From the NCBI RefSeq assembly GCF_004684345.1, contig NZ_CP038469.1, positions 558,001-622,000 on the forward strand: DNA of 64,000 nt. Direction: 5' to 3'. This stretch comes from Citrobacter tructae (GTDB taxonomy: Bacteria > Pseudomonadota > Gammaproteobacteria > Enterobacterales > Enterobacteriaceae). The notes under the pieces were generated by a model. That model saw only the letters and a list, made by a program, of their open reading frames with translations, was not told where the DNA came from and made no database searches. The translations under genes were made by a program, and so were the position numbers. Shown here piece by piece: positions 36,446 to 45,127 of the stretch; the stretch's first letter is position 1; each line of letters opens with the position of its first letter.

Positions 36446-38032
36446 ATGATTAAAGGCAAGCTGGCACGGCTGACGTGTGCATTGACACTGGCATTTTCTT
36501 CCTCTCTTTTGGCTGCACAACCTGCGGCGGAAGGGCAGACGTTAAAGTTGGCTATTGGGCCAGAACCCACGGAAGGGTTTGACCCGATGCTGGGCTGGAG
36601 TCACGGCAGCTATCTGCTACTGCATGCGCCTTTATTAAAGCAAAATGCGGATATGAGTTGGGGAAACCTGCTGACGGAAAAGGTAGCGACCAGTGCAGAT
36701 GGTAAAACCTGGACGTTAACGTTAAAACCCGACCTCAAATTCTCTGATGGATCCTCGCTCACGGCTGAAGATGTGGTGTTCACCTTCAACAAAGCCGCGA
36801 CAAGCGGTGGGAAAATCGACATGGGGAATTTCACCCATGCGCGCCTGATAGATAGTCGCACGGTAGAAATGACGCTGCGCAGCCCGCAGAGTACGTTTGT
36901 GAACGTGCTGGGTTCGTTAGGTATTGTTCCGGCAAAACAATACGATGAAAAAACGTTTGCCAGAAATCCGATTGGCGCAGGCCCTTATCGACTGGTGAGT
37001 TTTCAACCGGGCCAACAGCTGATTGTAGAAGCTAACCCGTGGTATGCCGGTAAGAAAAATGATTTTAACCGGCTGGTGTTTGTCTTCCTGGACGAAGATA
37101 ACGCTTACGCTGCCGCACGCAGTGGTCAACTGGGTCTGGTACGTATTGCGCCGTCCATGGCCGTTGCCCGTCAGCAAAACAATTTGAAACTGTGGGTTCG
37201 AAACAGCGTAGAGAATCGGGGGATCGTCTTCCCGATGGTACCGGCTGGCAAGAAAGATGCTAACGGTTATCCGGTAGGTAACGATATTACGGCCGATGTC
37301 GCCATCAGACGGGCCATTAACTACGCCATCGATCGTAAGCAACTTGCTGAGCAGGTTATGGAAGGTCACGCTATCCCTGCGTACAGCGCGGTTCAGGGGT
37401 TGCCATGGCAGGGGCCATCGGTTGCATTTAAAGATGGCGACGCTGAAAAAGCACGTACTCTTCTGGAGCAGGCTGGCTGGAAAGTCGGCCCGGATGGTGT
37501 GCGTGTAAAAGACGGCAAAGCGGCCCGCCTGACCTTATGGTATGCGAGCGGCGACAGCACACGTCGGGATTTAGCCGAAGCTGTGCGTGCAATGCTGGAA
37601 CCTGTAGGCATTGCGGTATCACTGCAATCAGGAAGCTGGGAAACCGTTGAGCGCCATATGCATGCAAACCCAACACTGTTTGGTTGGGGGAGTTTAGATC
37701 CGATGGAGCTTTTCCATCACTACAGCGGGCAGGCAGCGGGCGTTGAGTATTACAACCCCGGTTATTACAGCAACCCTGTGATTGAACAACATCTGAAACA
37801 TGCCGTTGATGCTGCGGACTGGCAAAAAGCGGTGCCTTTCTGGCAACAGGTTGAGTGGGATGGCAAGCAGGGTGCTGGTGTCCAGGGGGATGCAGCGTGG
37901 GCATGGTTGCTGAATATCCAGCACACCTATCTGGCCAATCCGTGCATTAATTTGGGTAAAGGTGCGCCGGAAATTCACGGCAGCTGGTCTCTGCTCAATA
38001 ATCTTGATGAATGGACCTGGACCTGCCGTTGA
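36446..38032 (+). CDS. ABC importer, periplasmic metal/peptide-binding protein (NikA-like)
   Basis: 528 residues, signal peptide ending SSLLAAQPA. SBP family 5 (Opp/Nik) architecture: GPEPTEGFDPMLGWSHGSYL start region, WTLTLKPDLKFSDGSSLTAEDVVFTFN, GAGPYRLVSFQPGQ, and FGWGSLDPMELFHHYSG, where NikA and its relatives place ligand-contacting residues. It is distant from E. coli NikA and closer in style to Ynt/Cnt-type proteins that bind nickel or cobalt chelates. The NikR operator argues for nickel rather than peptides. Stop overlaps the next start. Confidence 0.85.
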   Translation: MIKGKLARLTCALTLAFSSSLLAAQPAAEGQTLKLAIGPEPTEGFDPMLGWSHGSYLLLHAPLLKQNADMSWGNLLTEKVATSADGKTWTLTLKPDLKFSDGSSLTAEDVVFTFNKAATSGGKIDMGNFTHARLIDSRTVEMTLRSPQSTFVNVLGSLGIVPAKQYDEKTFARNPIGAGPYRLVSFQPGQQLIVEANPWYAGKKNDFNRLVFVFLDEDNAYAAARSGQLGLVRIAPSMAVARQQNNLKLWVRNSVENRGIVFPMVPAGKKDANGYPVGNDITADVAIRRAINYAIDRKQLAEQVMEGHAIPAYSAVQGLPWQGPSVAFKDGDAEKARTLLEQAGWKVGPDGVRVKDGKAARLTLWYASGDSTRRDLAEAVRAMLEPVGIAVSLQSGSWETVERHMHANPTLFGWGSLDPMELFHHYSGQAAGVEYYNPGYYSNPVIEQHLKHAVDAADWQKAVPFWQQVEWDGKQGAGVQGDAAWAWLLNIQHTYLANPCINLGKGAPEIHGSWSLLNNLDEWTWTCR

Positions 38033-39006
38033 TGAAGTCTGTTTTGGGTCATTTTTTGCGGCTGATCGTGTTGTTAGTGCTGGTTGCGGCTGGCACTTTT
38101 ATCTTGCTCAGTTTTTCGCCGGTCGATCCGATCCGTGCCTATATAGGCAACGATCTTCTGCATGTGCCACCGGAACAATATGCGCGCATCGCTGCCCGTT
38201 GGGGATTGGATCAGCCGCTGTGGGAACGTTTCGGACACTGGTTTGTACGCGTCTTGCAGGGCGATCTTGGGTATTCGATGCTGTTTAATGCGCCGGTTGC
38301 CAGCGTGATCAAAGAGCGTTTTGCTACCTCGTTCGCGCTGCTGAGTGGCGCATGGTTGCTATCGGGTTTGCTGGGCACGGCAATGGGGTTTGTTGCCGGG
38401 CGCTTTCTGAACCGCTGGCCGGATAAAATGATCTGCCGACTTAGCTATCTGCTCTCATCATTGCCGACCTTCTGGATTGGTATGCTGCTGCTGGCTGTGT
38501 TTGCGGTGCGCTGGCCGTTGCTGCCCGTCTGTTGTGCGTGGGAACCGGGTAATAGTGGTGATATGGCCACCTTCGTTGAGCGTCTGCGCCATCTGGTTCT
38601 CCCAGTATGTGCCCTCAGTTTATTGGGATTAGGGCAAATTACGCTCCATACCCGAGAAAGCATCGCCAGCGTGATGAAAAGCGAATTCGTCCGTTTTGCT
38701 CGCTCTCAGGGGGACAAGGGATGGTCATTGTTGCGCCACCAGGTCCTGCGTCATGCCATCACTCCGGCGTTGTGCCTGCAGTTCGCTTCACTTGGCGAAC
38801 TGTTTGGTGGCGCATTGCTGGCGGAAAAAGTCTTTGCTTATCCCGGACTGGGGCAGGCCACTATCGATGCTGGATTGCGCGGCGATGTGCCATTACTGAT
38901 GGGCATCGTCCTGTTCAGTACCGTGCTGGTGTTTATGGGCAACTCGCTCTCCTCCTGGTTAGTCCATGTTCTGAATCGAGCGGTGGAGCGTCCTGATGCT
39001 CTATAA
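38032..39006 (+). CDS. ABC importer, permease 1 (NikB-like)
   Basis: 324 residues from MKSVLGHFLRLIVLLVLVAA; ATG overlaps the preceding stop by one base. About six membrane spans, with the DppB/NikB-type motif RYARSQG-like loop FVRFARSQGDKGWSLLRHQVLRHAITPALCLQ (EAA region) around residue 220. An unusual pair of cysteines and a tryptophan-containing loop, LPVCCAWEPG, lies between spans where others have no cysteines. Confidence 0.88.
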   Translation: MKSVLGHFLRLIVLLVLVAAGTFILLSFSPVDPIRAYIGNDLLHVPPEQYARIAARWGLDQPLWERFGHWFVRVLQGDLGYSMLFNAPVASVIKERFATSFALLSGAWLLSGLLGTAMGFVAGRFLNRWPDKMICRLSYLLSSLPTFWIGMLLLAVFAVRWPLLPVCCAWEPGNSGDMATFVERLRHLVLPVCALSLLGLGQITLHTRESIASVMKSEFVRFARSQGDKGWSLLRHQVLRHAITPALCLQFASLGELFGGALLAEKVFAYPGLGQATIDAGLRGDVPLLMGIVLFSTVLVFMGNSLSSWLVHVLNRAVERPDAL

Positions 39007-39808
39007 CCCAACCCCAACGTTAATTCGCCTGCTGCTGTCTGCGGGCGGTCTACTCTTCATCGCCCTATATGGTTCTGCCACGCTGGATAATGCGCTGAGC
39101 GTTAATCTGCTGGCCCGCCATCTGCCACCGGATGCGCAGCACTGGTTTGGTACGGATAACCTCGGACGCGATTTATGGGTCCGATGCTTTCAGGGGGCGT
39201 TAACCAGCCTGCAGATTGGTATCGGTGCGGCATTGTGTAGCGGGTTGATTGCCTTATTGATGGCGGCGGTTTCGCGTTTACATCCGCGTATGGATGTCCT
39301 GATGCGACTGGTCACCGACGCCATGCTGTCGATGCCGCATCTGCTGCTGCTTATTTTGATCTGTTTTACCCTTGGCGGCGGCAAAAGTGGGGTCGTGCTG
39401 GCGGTTGCGCTGACCCACTGGCCGCGTCTGGCCTTAATCCTGCGCGCTGAGGCGGAACGCGTCGCACACAGTGACTACCTGATGCTGACCCGACGGCTGG
39501 GACACGGTCATTTTTACTGCTGGCGCCATCACTATTTACCTGCGCTTTTGCCGCAATGGCTAACCGGTACGCTGTTGATGTTTCCGCACGCGGTGTTGCA
39601 TAGCGCGGCGCTAAGTTTTCTTGGATTCGGGCTGGCGCAGCATGAACCGTCGCTAGGGCTGTTGCTGGCGGATGCGTTGCGATTTATCAGCCACGGTAAC
39701 TGGTGGCTGGTGCTGTTTCCGGGGTTAATGCTGTTCAGCCTGGTAATGTTATTTGATCAGTTTGCCAGGGCGGTACATCGTTTGTGGTTGAGAGGTGATG
39801 CATGTTGA
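38996..39808 (+). CDS. ABC importer, permease 2 (NikC-like)
   Basis: 270 residues, about five to six spans, overlapping the previous gene by 11 bases. N-terminal GTDNLGRDLWVRCFQGALTSLQIG is the standard DppC/NikC entry motif; the EAA loop is near MLTRRLGHGHFYCWRHHYLPALLP, and ends with FLGFGL and PSLGLLLADAL. Pairs with the upstream permease to form the channel. Confidence 0.9.
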   Translation: MLYNPTPTLIRLLLSAGGLLFIALYGSATLDNALSVNLLARHLPPDAQHWFGTDNLGRDLWVRCFQGALTSLQIGIGAALCSGLIALLMAAVSRLHPRMDVLMRLVTDAMLSMPHLLLLILICFTLGGGKSGVVLAVALTHWPRLALILRAEAERVAHSDYLMLTRRLGHGHFYCWRHHYLPALLPQWLTGTLLMFPHAVLHSAALSFLGFGLAQHEPSLGLLLADALRFISHGNWWLVLFPGLMLFSLVMLFDQFARAVHRLWLRGDAC

Positions 39809-40596
39809 GTTTAAAGCAGGTCTCGCTGGACGTGGCGCGTTATCGCTGGTACGGCGCGAGAAAATGGTCATCGCTGCTACAGGATATATCTTTTGATATT
39901 GCGCCCGGTCAGATGGTGGCGTTAGTCGGCGGCAGCGGGGAAGGTAAGAGCCTGTTGTTGCAGTGCCTGCTCGACCTGTTACCTGAAAATCTGCGCGTTA
40001 AGGGCACGATAACTCTCGATGGAAAAACGATGGATCGCAATGACATCTGTGAATGTCGCGGCAATACCTTTAGTTATGTACCACAGGGCGTACAGGCGCT
40101 TAATCCACTGCTGACCATTGAAAAGCATTTAAAAAGAGCGAGCCAGCTCTCAGGTAAGCCCTGGGACGCAGGGGAAATGACACAACTGCTCCAGCGTAGC
40201 CAGCTGGATGCCAGCGTATTAGATGCCTTCCCGCGCCAGCTTTCCGGTGGGATGGCTAAACGTGTACTGGCGTGTCATGCGTCGCTCAGTCAGGCGCAGT
40301 ATATCCTTGCCGACGAAATAACAGCCTGGCTTGATGCGCCATTGGCTAATCAGTTACTTGGGCATTTGCGCGGGCTTTGCGAGCAGGGACGCGGCGTGTT
40401 GTGGGTGACGCACGATCTCACGCTGGCTGCACGCCATGCGGATCGTATTGTCGCCCTGCATCAGGGACGGGTATCGGATAACGTGAGTCGTGAACAGTTG
40501 CTGCGTGGAGAAATCAGCGAACAGCTGCAGCGGCAATGGTGGGCGCTACCTGAAAGAAATCAACTTTTTGGAGAGCTAAATGCTGTGCTGTCGTGA
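39802..40596 (+). CDS. ABC importer, ATPase 1 (NikD-like)
   Basis: 264 residues; start overlaps the preceding gene by seven bases. Walker A GGSGEGKS (residues 43-50), signature LSGGM near 147, Walker B YILADE with catalytic Glu near 172, and a switch His in LWVTHDLT. The D-loop reads ITAWLDAP rather than the usual PTTALD. The C-terminal iron-sulfur-type cysteine cluster of Opp/Dpp ATPases is absent. Confidence 0.9.
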   Translation: MLSLKQVSLDVARYRWYGARKWSSLLQDISFDIAPGQMVALVGGSGEGKSLLLQCLLDLLPENLRVKGTITLDGKTMDRNDICECRGNTFSYVPQGVQALNPLLTIEKHLKRASQLSGKPWDAGEMTQLLQRSQLDASVLDAFPRQLSGGMAKRVLACHASLSQAQYILADEITAWLDAPLANQLLGHLRGLCEQGRGVLWVTHDLTLAARHADRIVALHQGRVSDNVSREQLLRGEISEQLQRQWWALPERNQLFGELNAVLS

Positions 40597-41170
40597 TGTT
40601 GTTATTCGCCAGGGCGGCAAGGTGCTGTGGCAAAATCTGACGTTATCGCTGGCTATCGGGGAACGTATGGGGATTTGCGCACCCAGCGGGACCGGGAAAA
40701 CCACGCTGGGACGCGTGCTTGCCGGTTGGCAAAAGCCAACTTCCGGTGAAATTTTAGTCGATGATAAACCGTTACCGGTCGGGCAATATTGCCCGGTACA
40801 GCTGGTGCCGCAGCACCCTGAACTGACGTTCAACCCCTGGCGGACTACCGGTGATGCGGTGCGGGACGCCTGGCGGCCGGACGCAACAACGCTCTCCCGT
40901 TTGCATATCAACCCGGAATGGCTAACTCGCCGACCCGGACAGCTTTCCGGTGGTGAACTGGCGCGTATTGCACTGCTTCGTGCGCTTGACCCTCGCACGC
41001 GTTTTCTTATTGCCGATGAAATTACTGCCCAGCTTGACCCTTCTATTCAACTAGATATATGGGCTCTGCTGCTTGAAGAATGCCAGCGTCGCCCATTGGG
41101 GATGCTCATCATCAGCCATCAGCAGGCATTGCTTGATCAGATATGTTCGCGAATGCTGCCCTGTCCATAA
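40580..41170 (+). CDS. ABC importer, ATPase 2 (NikE-like), short
   Basis: 196 residues, considerably shorter than E. coli NikE (about 268). Walker A APSGTGKT (residues 34-41), signature LSGGELARIALLR, Walker B FLIADE with D-loop ITAQLDPS, and switch His in IISHQQALLD. It ends soon after the H-loop, so it is a minimal nucleotide-binding domain. The start overlaps the previous gene by 17 bases, completing a five-gene operon. Confidence 0.88.
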   Translation: MLCCRDVVIRQGGKVLWQNLTLSLAIGERMGICAPSGTGKTTLGRVLAGWQKPTSGEILVDDKPLPVGQYCPVQLVPQHPELTFNPWRTTGDAVRDAWRPDATTLSRLHINPEWLTRRPGQLSGGELARIALLRALDPRTRFLIADEITAQLDPSIQLDIWALLLEECQRRPLGMLIISHQQALLDQICSRMLPCP

Positions 41171-41237
41171 TTGTCCTTTCTCTGTGTTAATGGCTTATCG
41201 ACGCGGTTGAATGTTGCATAACCGCGTTGATTAATTG

Positions 41238-41260
41238 GTTATGTTATATTATAACATTTA
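41238..41260 (+). promoter_or_regulatory. Zur box upstream of zinT
   Basis: Central ATGTTATATTATAACAT is the palindromic core of the Zur consensus; the full 23 bases match it at about 20 positions. It ends 27 bases before the zinT start, so zinc-bound Zur would block transcription. Confidence 0.92.
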
Positions 41261-41287
41261 ACTCGCAAACATATTGAGGATGGAATT

Positions 41288-41938
41288 TTGGCTATTCGTT
41301 TGGAAAAACTAGCAGTAGTTCTGGGGATGCTGTTCATCAGTAGTCAGGCGTTGGCTCATGGGCACCATTCCCACGGCGCGCCGATGACCGAAATTGAGCA
41401 AAAAGCGTCAGAGGGGGTTTTTGATAATAACAATGTAAAGGACAGGGCGCTGACCGACTGGGATGGAATGTGGCAGTCTGTCTACCCTTATCTGCTGAGC
41501 GGCGAACTGGATCCGGTATTTAAGAAAAAAGCCGAGAAGGATAAAAGTAAAACGGCGGAGGAGATTAAAGCTTATTACCGCAAAGGCTACGCCACTAATG
41601 TGGACACTATAGGCATCGAGAACGGTGTGATGGAGTTTCATACCGGCAATCAGGTTGCGTCGTGCAAATATGACTATGCAGGGTACAAAATATTGACCTA
41701 CACGTCAGGCAAAAAGGGTGTGCGTTATCTGTTTGAGTGCAAAGAGGCAAACAGCAAAGCGCCGAAATATGTTCAATTTAGCGATCATATTATTGCGCCA
41801 CGCAAATCGAGCCATTTTCACATCTTTATGGGAAATACGTCGCAGGCGGCTCTGCTTGAAGAGATGTATAACTGGCCAACCTATTATCCGTATCAGCTTA
41901 AGGCGGCAGCGGTTATTGACGAGATGCTGCATCATTAA
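41288..41938 (+). CDS. zinT: Periplasmic zinc/cadmium-binding protein ZinT
   Basis: 216 residues beginning at a TTG codon (MAIRLEKLAVVLGML), as in E. coli zinT, with GAGG upstream. Signal peptide ends SSQALA; mature N-terminal HGHHSHG metal-binding tract, then a calycin-like domain with DWDGMWQSVYPYL, CKYDYAGYKILTY and IIAPRKSSHFHIFMG, containing the structural metal histidines. Zinc scavenging under starvation together with ZnuA is the known role. It lies 117 bases after the importer operon with its own Zur box. Confidence 0.97.
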   Translation: MAIRLEKLAVVLGMLFISSQALAHGHHSHGAPMTEIEQKASEGVFDNNNVKDRALTDWDGMWQSVYPYLLSGELDPVFKKKAEKDKSKTAEEIKAYYRKGYATNVDTIGIENGVMEFHTGNQVASCKYDYAGYKILTYTSGKKGVRYLFECKEANSKAPKYVQFSDHIIAPRKSSHFHIFMGNTSQAALLEEMYNWPTYYPYQLKAAAVIDEMLHH

Positions 41939-41957
41939 TTCATACCAGGCTGTATTA

Positions 41958-41979
41958 AACCCGCCGATAACGGCGGGTT
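41958..41979. terminator. Bidirectional terminator between zinT and ycaC
   Basis: AACCCGCCG / CGGCGGGTT stem between two convergent genes. Confidence 0.8.
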
Positions 41980-41995
41980 ACAGAACTCGCGGAAA

Positions 41996-42622
41996 TTATT
42001 TTCCGGCAGCCAGCGTACTGTAACTGGTCATCAGGTTGCGGTAGTCAGGAATATGGTTAGAGAACAGAGTGCCCAATCCTTCAACGTCATTACGCCAGTC
42101 GCGGTGTAACTCGCAGGCCAGACCGAACCAGGTCATCAACTGTACGCCAGCAGACGACATACGGTTCCAGGCGGAGTCACGGGTCAGTGGGTTAAATGTA
42201 CCGGAAGCATCGGTGACCACGAAAACGTCGAACCCAGCTTCAATGGCCGACAGCGCAGGGAACGCGACGCACACTTCGGTGACGACCCCAGCGATGATCA
42301 GCTGTTTCTTACCCGTCGCTTTAATCGCGTTGACAAAATCTTCGTTGTCCCAGGCGTTAATCTGCCCTGGACGTGCGATGTAGGGCGCGTCAGGAAACAG
42401 TGCTTTCAGCTCGGGTACCAGCGGGCCATTAGGACCAGTTTCAAAGCTGGTGGTCAAAATAGTTGGTAATTTGAAGTACTTCGCCAGATCGGCCAGCGCC
42501 AGCACGTTATTTTTAAACTTGTCGGGATCAATGTCACGAACCAGCGACAGCAAACCCGCCTGGTGATCGACCAACAGTACGGCTGCCTGATCTTTATCAA
42601 CACGTTTATAAGCAATAGTCAT
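41996..42622 (-). CDS. ycaC: YcaC-type isochorismatase-family hydrolase
   Basis: 208 residues from MTIAYKRVDKDQAAVLLVDHQ, with GAGAAAG-like site. Cysteine hydrolase triad parts: the Asp in LLVDHQ, the Lys in NAIKATGKKQ, and nucleophile Cys in VVTEVCVAFPALSA. Nearly identical along its length to E. coli YcaC, which sits elsewhere in K-12. Natural substrate unknown; forms an octamer in E. coli. Named for the homologue rather than for position. Confidence 0.9.
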   Translation of the reverse strand: MTIAYKRVDKDQAAVLLVDHQAGLLSLVRDIDPDKFKNNVLALADLAKYFKLPTILTTSFETGPNGPLVPELKALFPDAPYIARPGQINAWDNEDFVNAIKATGKKQLIIAGVVTEVCVAFPALSAIEAGFDVFVVTDASGTFNPLTRDSAWNRMSSAGVQLMTWFGLACELHRDWRNDVEGLGTLFSNHIPDYRNLMTSYSTLAAGK

Positions 42623-42881
42623 TTTTCTTTCTCCAGGTGATGAGAGGGTGTCTTGAGGGTTAAATCTATTGATAAACAGTAGTGGCAATCCGGGATATTG
42701 GGTAGTCGCAAAAATGAGTTTCATCGTTGCAAATCTGGAACGAAAATTATTTATGGCGTGCAGTTTGGCGCTATAAAGAGTGAAAGTGCTTCCTGGCCTT
42801 ATTTCCCTTTCCATCAGACGATGCATTCGTTAGCATATTGTCTCGCAGCAAGTGCATGTGTTTTATCAGGAAGAGGTTAAC

Positions 42882-43520
42882 GTGTTCGCAGAGTATGGAG
42901 TTCTGAATTACTGGACGTATTTGGTGGGGGCTATTTTTATTGTGCTGGTACCGGGGCCAAATACGATATTTGTGCTGAAGAACAGCGTCGGGCGAGGGGT
43001 GAAGGGCGGTTATCTTGCCGCATGCGGCGTGTTTATCGGCGATGCTGTGCTGATGTTTTTGGCCTACGCAGGCGTTGCCGCATTGATCAAAACAACGCCA
43101 GTACTGTTCAATATTGTGCGTTATCTTGGTGCTTTTTATCTGCTGTATCTCGGTGCGAAAATCCTTTATGCAACATTGAAATCGAAAGCAAGCGATGCTG
43201 CCGCAGAGGAAGTTCCGTTTGGCGCAATTTTTAAACGTGCGTTAATTTTGAGCCTGACCAACCCGAAAGCCATCCTGTTTTATGTGTCATTTTTCGTTCA
43301 ATTTATTGATGTCAATGCAGCACACTCAGGACTGTCGTTCTTTATTTTGGCCATTACGCTTGAAGTGGTGAGCTTTTTCTACCTGAGCTTCCTTATTTTC
43401 TCAGGTGCTTTTGTTACGCAGTATATCCGCACGAAGAAGAAACTGGCGAAGGTGGGCAATTCCCTTATCGGTTTAATTTTTGTTGGTTTTGCTGCTCGTC
43501 TGGCGACGCTTCAGTCGTAA
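42882..43520 (+). CDS. leuE: Leucine efflux protein LeuE
   Basis: 212 residues, RhtB/LysE family with six membrane spans; exports leucine and analogues. GTG start chosen to match MFAEYGVLNYWTYLVGAIF; GAAGAGGTTAA lies upstream. Family motif VLVPGPNTIFVLKNSVGRG near the N terminus. Divergent from ycaC. Confidence 0.96.
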   Translation: MFAEYGVLNYWTYLVGAIFIVLVPGPNTIFVLKNSVGRGVKGGYLAACGVFIGDAVLMFLAYAGVAALIKTTPVLFNIVRYLGAFYLLYLGAKILYATLKSKASDAAAEEVPFGAIFKRALILSLTNPKAILFYVSFFVQFIDVNAAHSGLSFFILAITLEVVSFFYLSFLIFSGAFVTQYIRTKKKLAKVGNSLIGLIFVGFAARLATLQS

Positions 43521-43601
43521 CGCCACTGGCCCGCTCATGGCGGCGGGTCTTCAGTTTTTCCCGATTCTTTTCATTGTCAGTCTGTAAGAACAATAACCAA
43601 T

Positions 43602-43624
43602 AAATGGTATTTTAAATGTATATT
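43602..43624. promoter_or_regulatory. NsrR-type site upstream of yeaR
   Basis: AAATGGTATTTTAAATGTATATT is a near palindrome that matches an 11-1-11 NsrR consensus (AAGATGCATTT-N-AAATGCATCTT) at about 16 of 23 positions. It is 72 bases upstream of yeaR, which is NsrR-repressed in E. coli. Confidence 0.6.
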
Positions 43625-43695
43625 TTGAGGCGTACCCTGTTCACAGCAGCGGTTCAATAAGACTCGCTGGTTGTCGACTGGAAAAGGGAAGAAAG

Positions 43696-44058
43696 ATGCT
43701 TCAAATTCCACAAAATCACATTCATACACGCTCAACTCCGTTCTGGAACAAAGAAACTGCGCCTGCCGGAATTTTCGAACGCCACCTTGATAAAGGAACC
43801 CGTGCCGGGGTTTATCCTCGACTTTCGGTTATGCAGGGGGCGGTCAAATATCTCGGATTCGCAGATGAACACAGCCCGGAGCCTGAAGAGGTGATGATTA
43901 TTGAAGCCGGTCAGTTTGGCGTTTTTCCACCGGAAAAATGGCATAACATTGAAGTGATGACCGATGACACCTACTTTAATATCGATTTTTTCGTTGCGCC
44001 TGAAGTCCTGATGGAGAGTGCTAATCAACGAAAAGTCGTGCGTACCGGCAAGGAGTAA
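43696..44058 (+). CDS. yeaR: YeaR, nitrate/NO-responsive cupin-like protein
   Basis: 120 residues, DUF1971/TehB-related small beta-barrel: HTRSTPFWNKETAPAGIFERH, VYPRLSVMQGAVKYLGF and PPEKWHNIEVMTDDTYFNIDF with histidines placed as in cupins. Transcribed with yoaG three bases downstream. In E. coli it is induced by nitrate (NarL) and NO; function not established, tellurite resistance has been suggested. Confidence 0.96.
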   Translation: MLQIPQNHIHTRSTPFWNKETAPAGIFERHLDKGTRAGVYPRLSVMQGAVKYLGFADEHSPEPEEVMIIEAGQFGVFPPEKWHNIEVMTDDTYFNIDFFVAPEVLMESANQRKVVRTGKE

Positions 44059-44061
44059 ATC

Positions 44062-44244
44062 ATGGGTAAAGCAACCTATACTGTTACCGTGACCAATAAC
44101 AGCAATGGCGTTTCAGTTGATTATGAAACTGAAGCACCAATGACGCTGCTGATCCCCGACGTGGCAGCCGAAGTGGTCAAAGATCTGGTGAATACTGTAC
44201 GTTCCTACGATACCGAAAATGAGCATGAAGTCTGCGGCTGGTAA
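44062..44244 (+). CDS. yoaG: YoaG, small nitrate-induced protein
   Basis: 60 residues, MGKATYTVTVTNNSNGVSVDY to NEHEVCGW, almost identical to E. coli YoaG. Folds as a small dimeric alpha/beta protein in E. coli. Co-transcribed with yeaR. Confidence 0.97.
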   Translation: MGKATYTVTVTNNSNGVSVDYETEAPMTLLIPDVAAEVVKDLVNTVRSYDTENEHEVCGW

Positions 44245-44290
44245 CACCATGTTCACTTTTATTCTTTGAATTTATTAGATTTTCAATGCA

Positions 44291-44330
44291 AGCCGCATTG
44301 CGTTACGACAGCGCAATGCGGCTTTTTTAT
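44291..44330 (+). terminator. Terminator after yoaG
   Basis: Long perfect stem AGCCGCATTGCG / CGCAATGCGGCT with a run of T. Confidence 0.9.
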
Positions 44331-44475
44331 TGGCTGAACGTGTAGGTTTTGTTGTGCGCAAAGTCCGGAAAAAGAATTCTTAAGAATACCTTAAGAACAT
44401 CGCATTCATTGCTAATAGCCAACCATTCACAGGGGTTATGATCGCAGCACAGTAACAATACAGAACATCGCGCTT

Positions 44476-45120
44476 ATGAAATTGAATACCCAACTTACAT
44501 TACCAACACTCATTCTTGGACTGGTCATCGTGGCGATCCCGTTCACCGCGAACTGGAATCTTCCTCTGCTAAACGGTACCGTCGTCAGATGGATTGAAAA
44601 TGGGCAGGCGCTCTGGCTGCTATTCGGGGCAGTGTTCACCTTCTGTTATATTCGACCTTTATCACGTCCTGAAGGCGAGAAACAATTTTGGCTTTGGGCG
44701 GCAGTTTGGTGGCTGGTATTACTGGGCAGAAGCACCAGTTGGGGCCGTGATTATTTCCCTGAGCAGCCTAAAATTCTGTTCAGATCCATCTCAGTCGTGT
44801 TAATTGCCATGATTATTCTGCCGGTGTTACTGTCGAAACGCTTGCGGCAGGATATTGCACGTCGCGTACGCAATGAGCCGCTACCACTCTGGTTGCTGGC
44901 GATCACTGCCGGCGCATTTTTGATTTCTGACACCGTCGAGCATCACCGTCTGTTGGCGCCACTGTTTCTGCATAATGCCCATTATGGCGATCTTATTGAA
45001 GAGTTGTATGAACTGCCGTTTATGGCGGGATTGTTTCTGATAAACCTTGGTTTTATGCAGCGGGACAAGCAGGAAGAGTATTCGACTGTTCACGTCGGCG
45101 AACCGCAGTTGGCCGATTGA
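44476..45120 (+). CDS. Multi-span inner-membrane protein of unknown function
   Basis: 214 residues with six likely membrane segments and conserved-looking charged loops: WWLVLLGRSTSWGRDYFPE between spans 3 and 4, and HLH-type residues DTVEHHRLLAPLFLHNAHYGDLIEELYE. The clustered His/Glu (EHH, HNAH, EELYE) within or near the membrane could bind a cofactor. Not in the E. coli K-12 yeaR-yeaQ interval as I recall it. It sits between yoaG and an FdhF homologue and converges on the latter through a shared hairpin. Confidence 0.8.
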   Translation: MKLNTQLTLPTLILGLVIVAIPFTANWNLPLLNGTVVRWIENGQALWLLFGAVFTFCYIRPLSRPEGEKQFWLWAAVWWLVLLGRSTSWGRDYFPEQPKILFRSISVVLIAMIILPVLLSKRLRQDIARRVRNEPLPLWLLAITAGAFLISDTVEHHRLLAPLFLHNAHYGDLIEELYELPFMAGLFLINLGFMQRDKQEEYSTVHVGEPQLAD

Positions 45121-45127
45121 GATAAAA

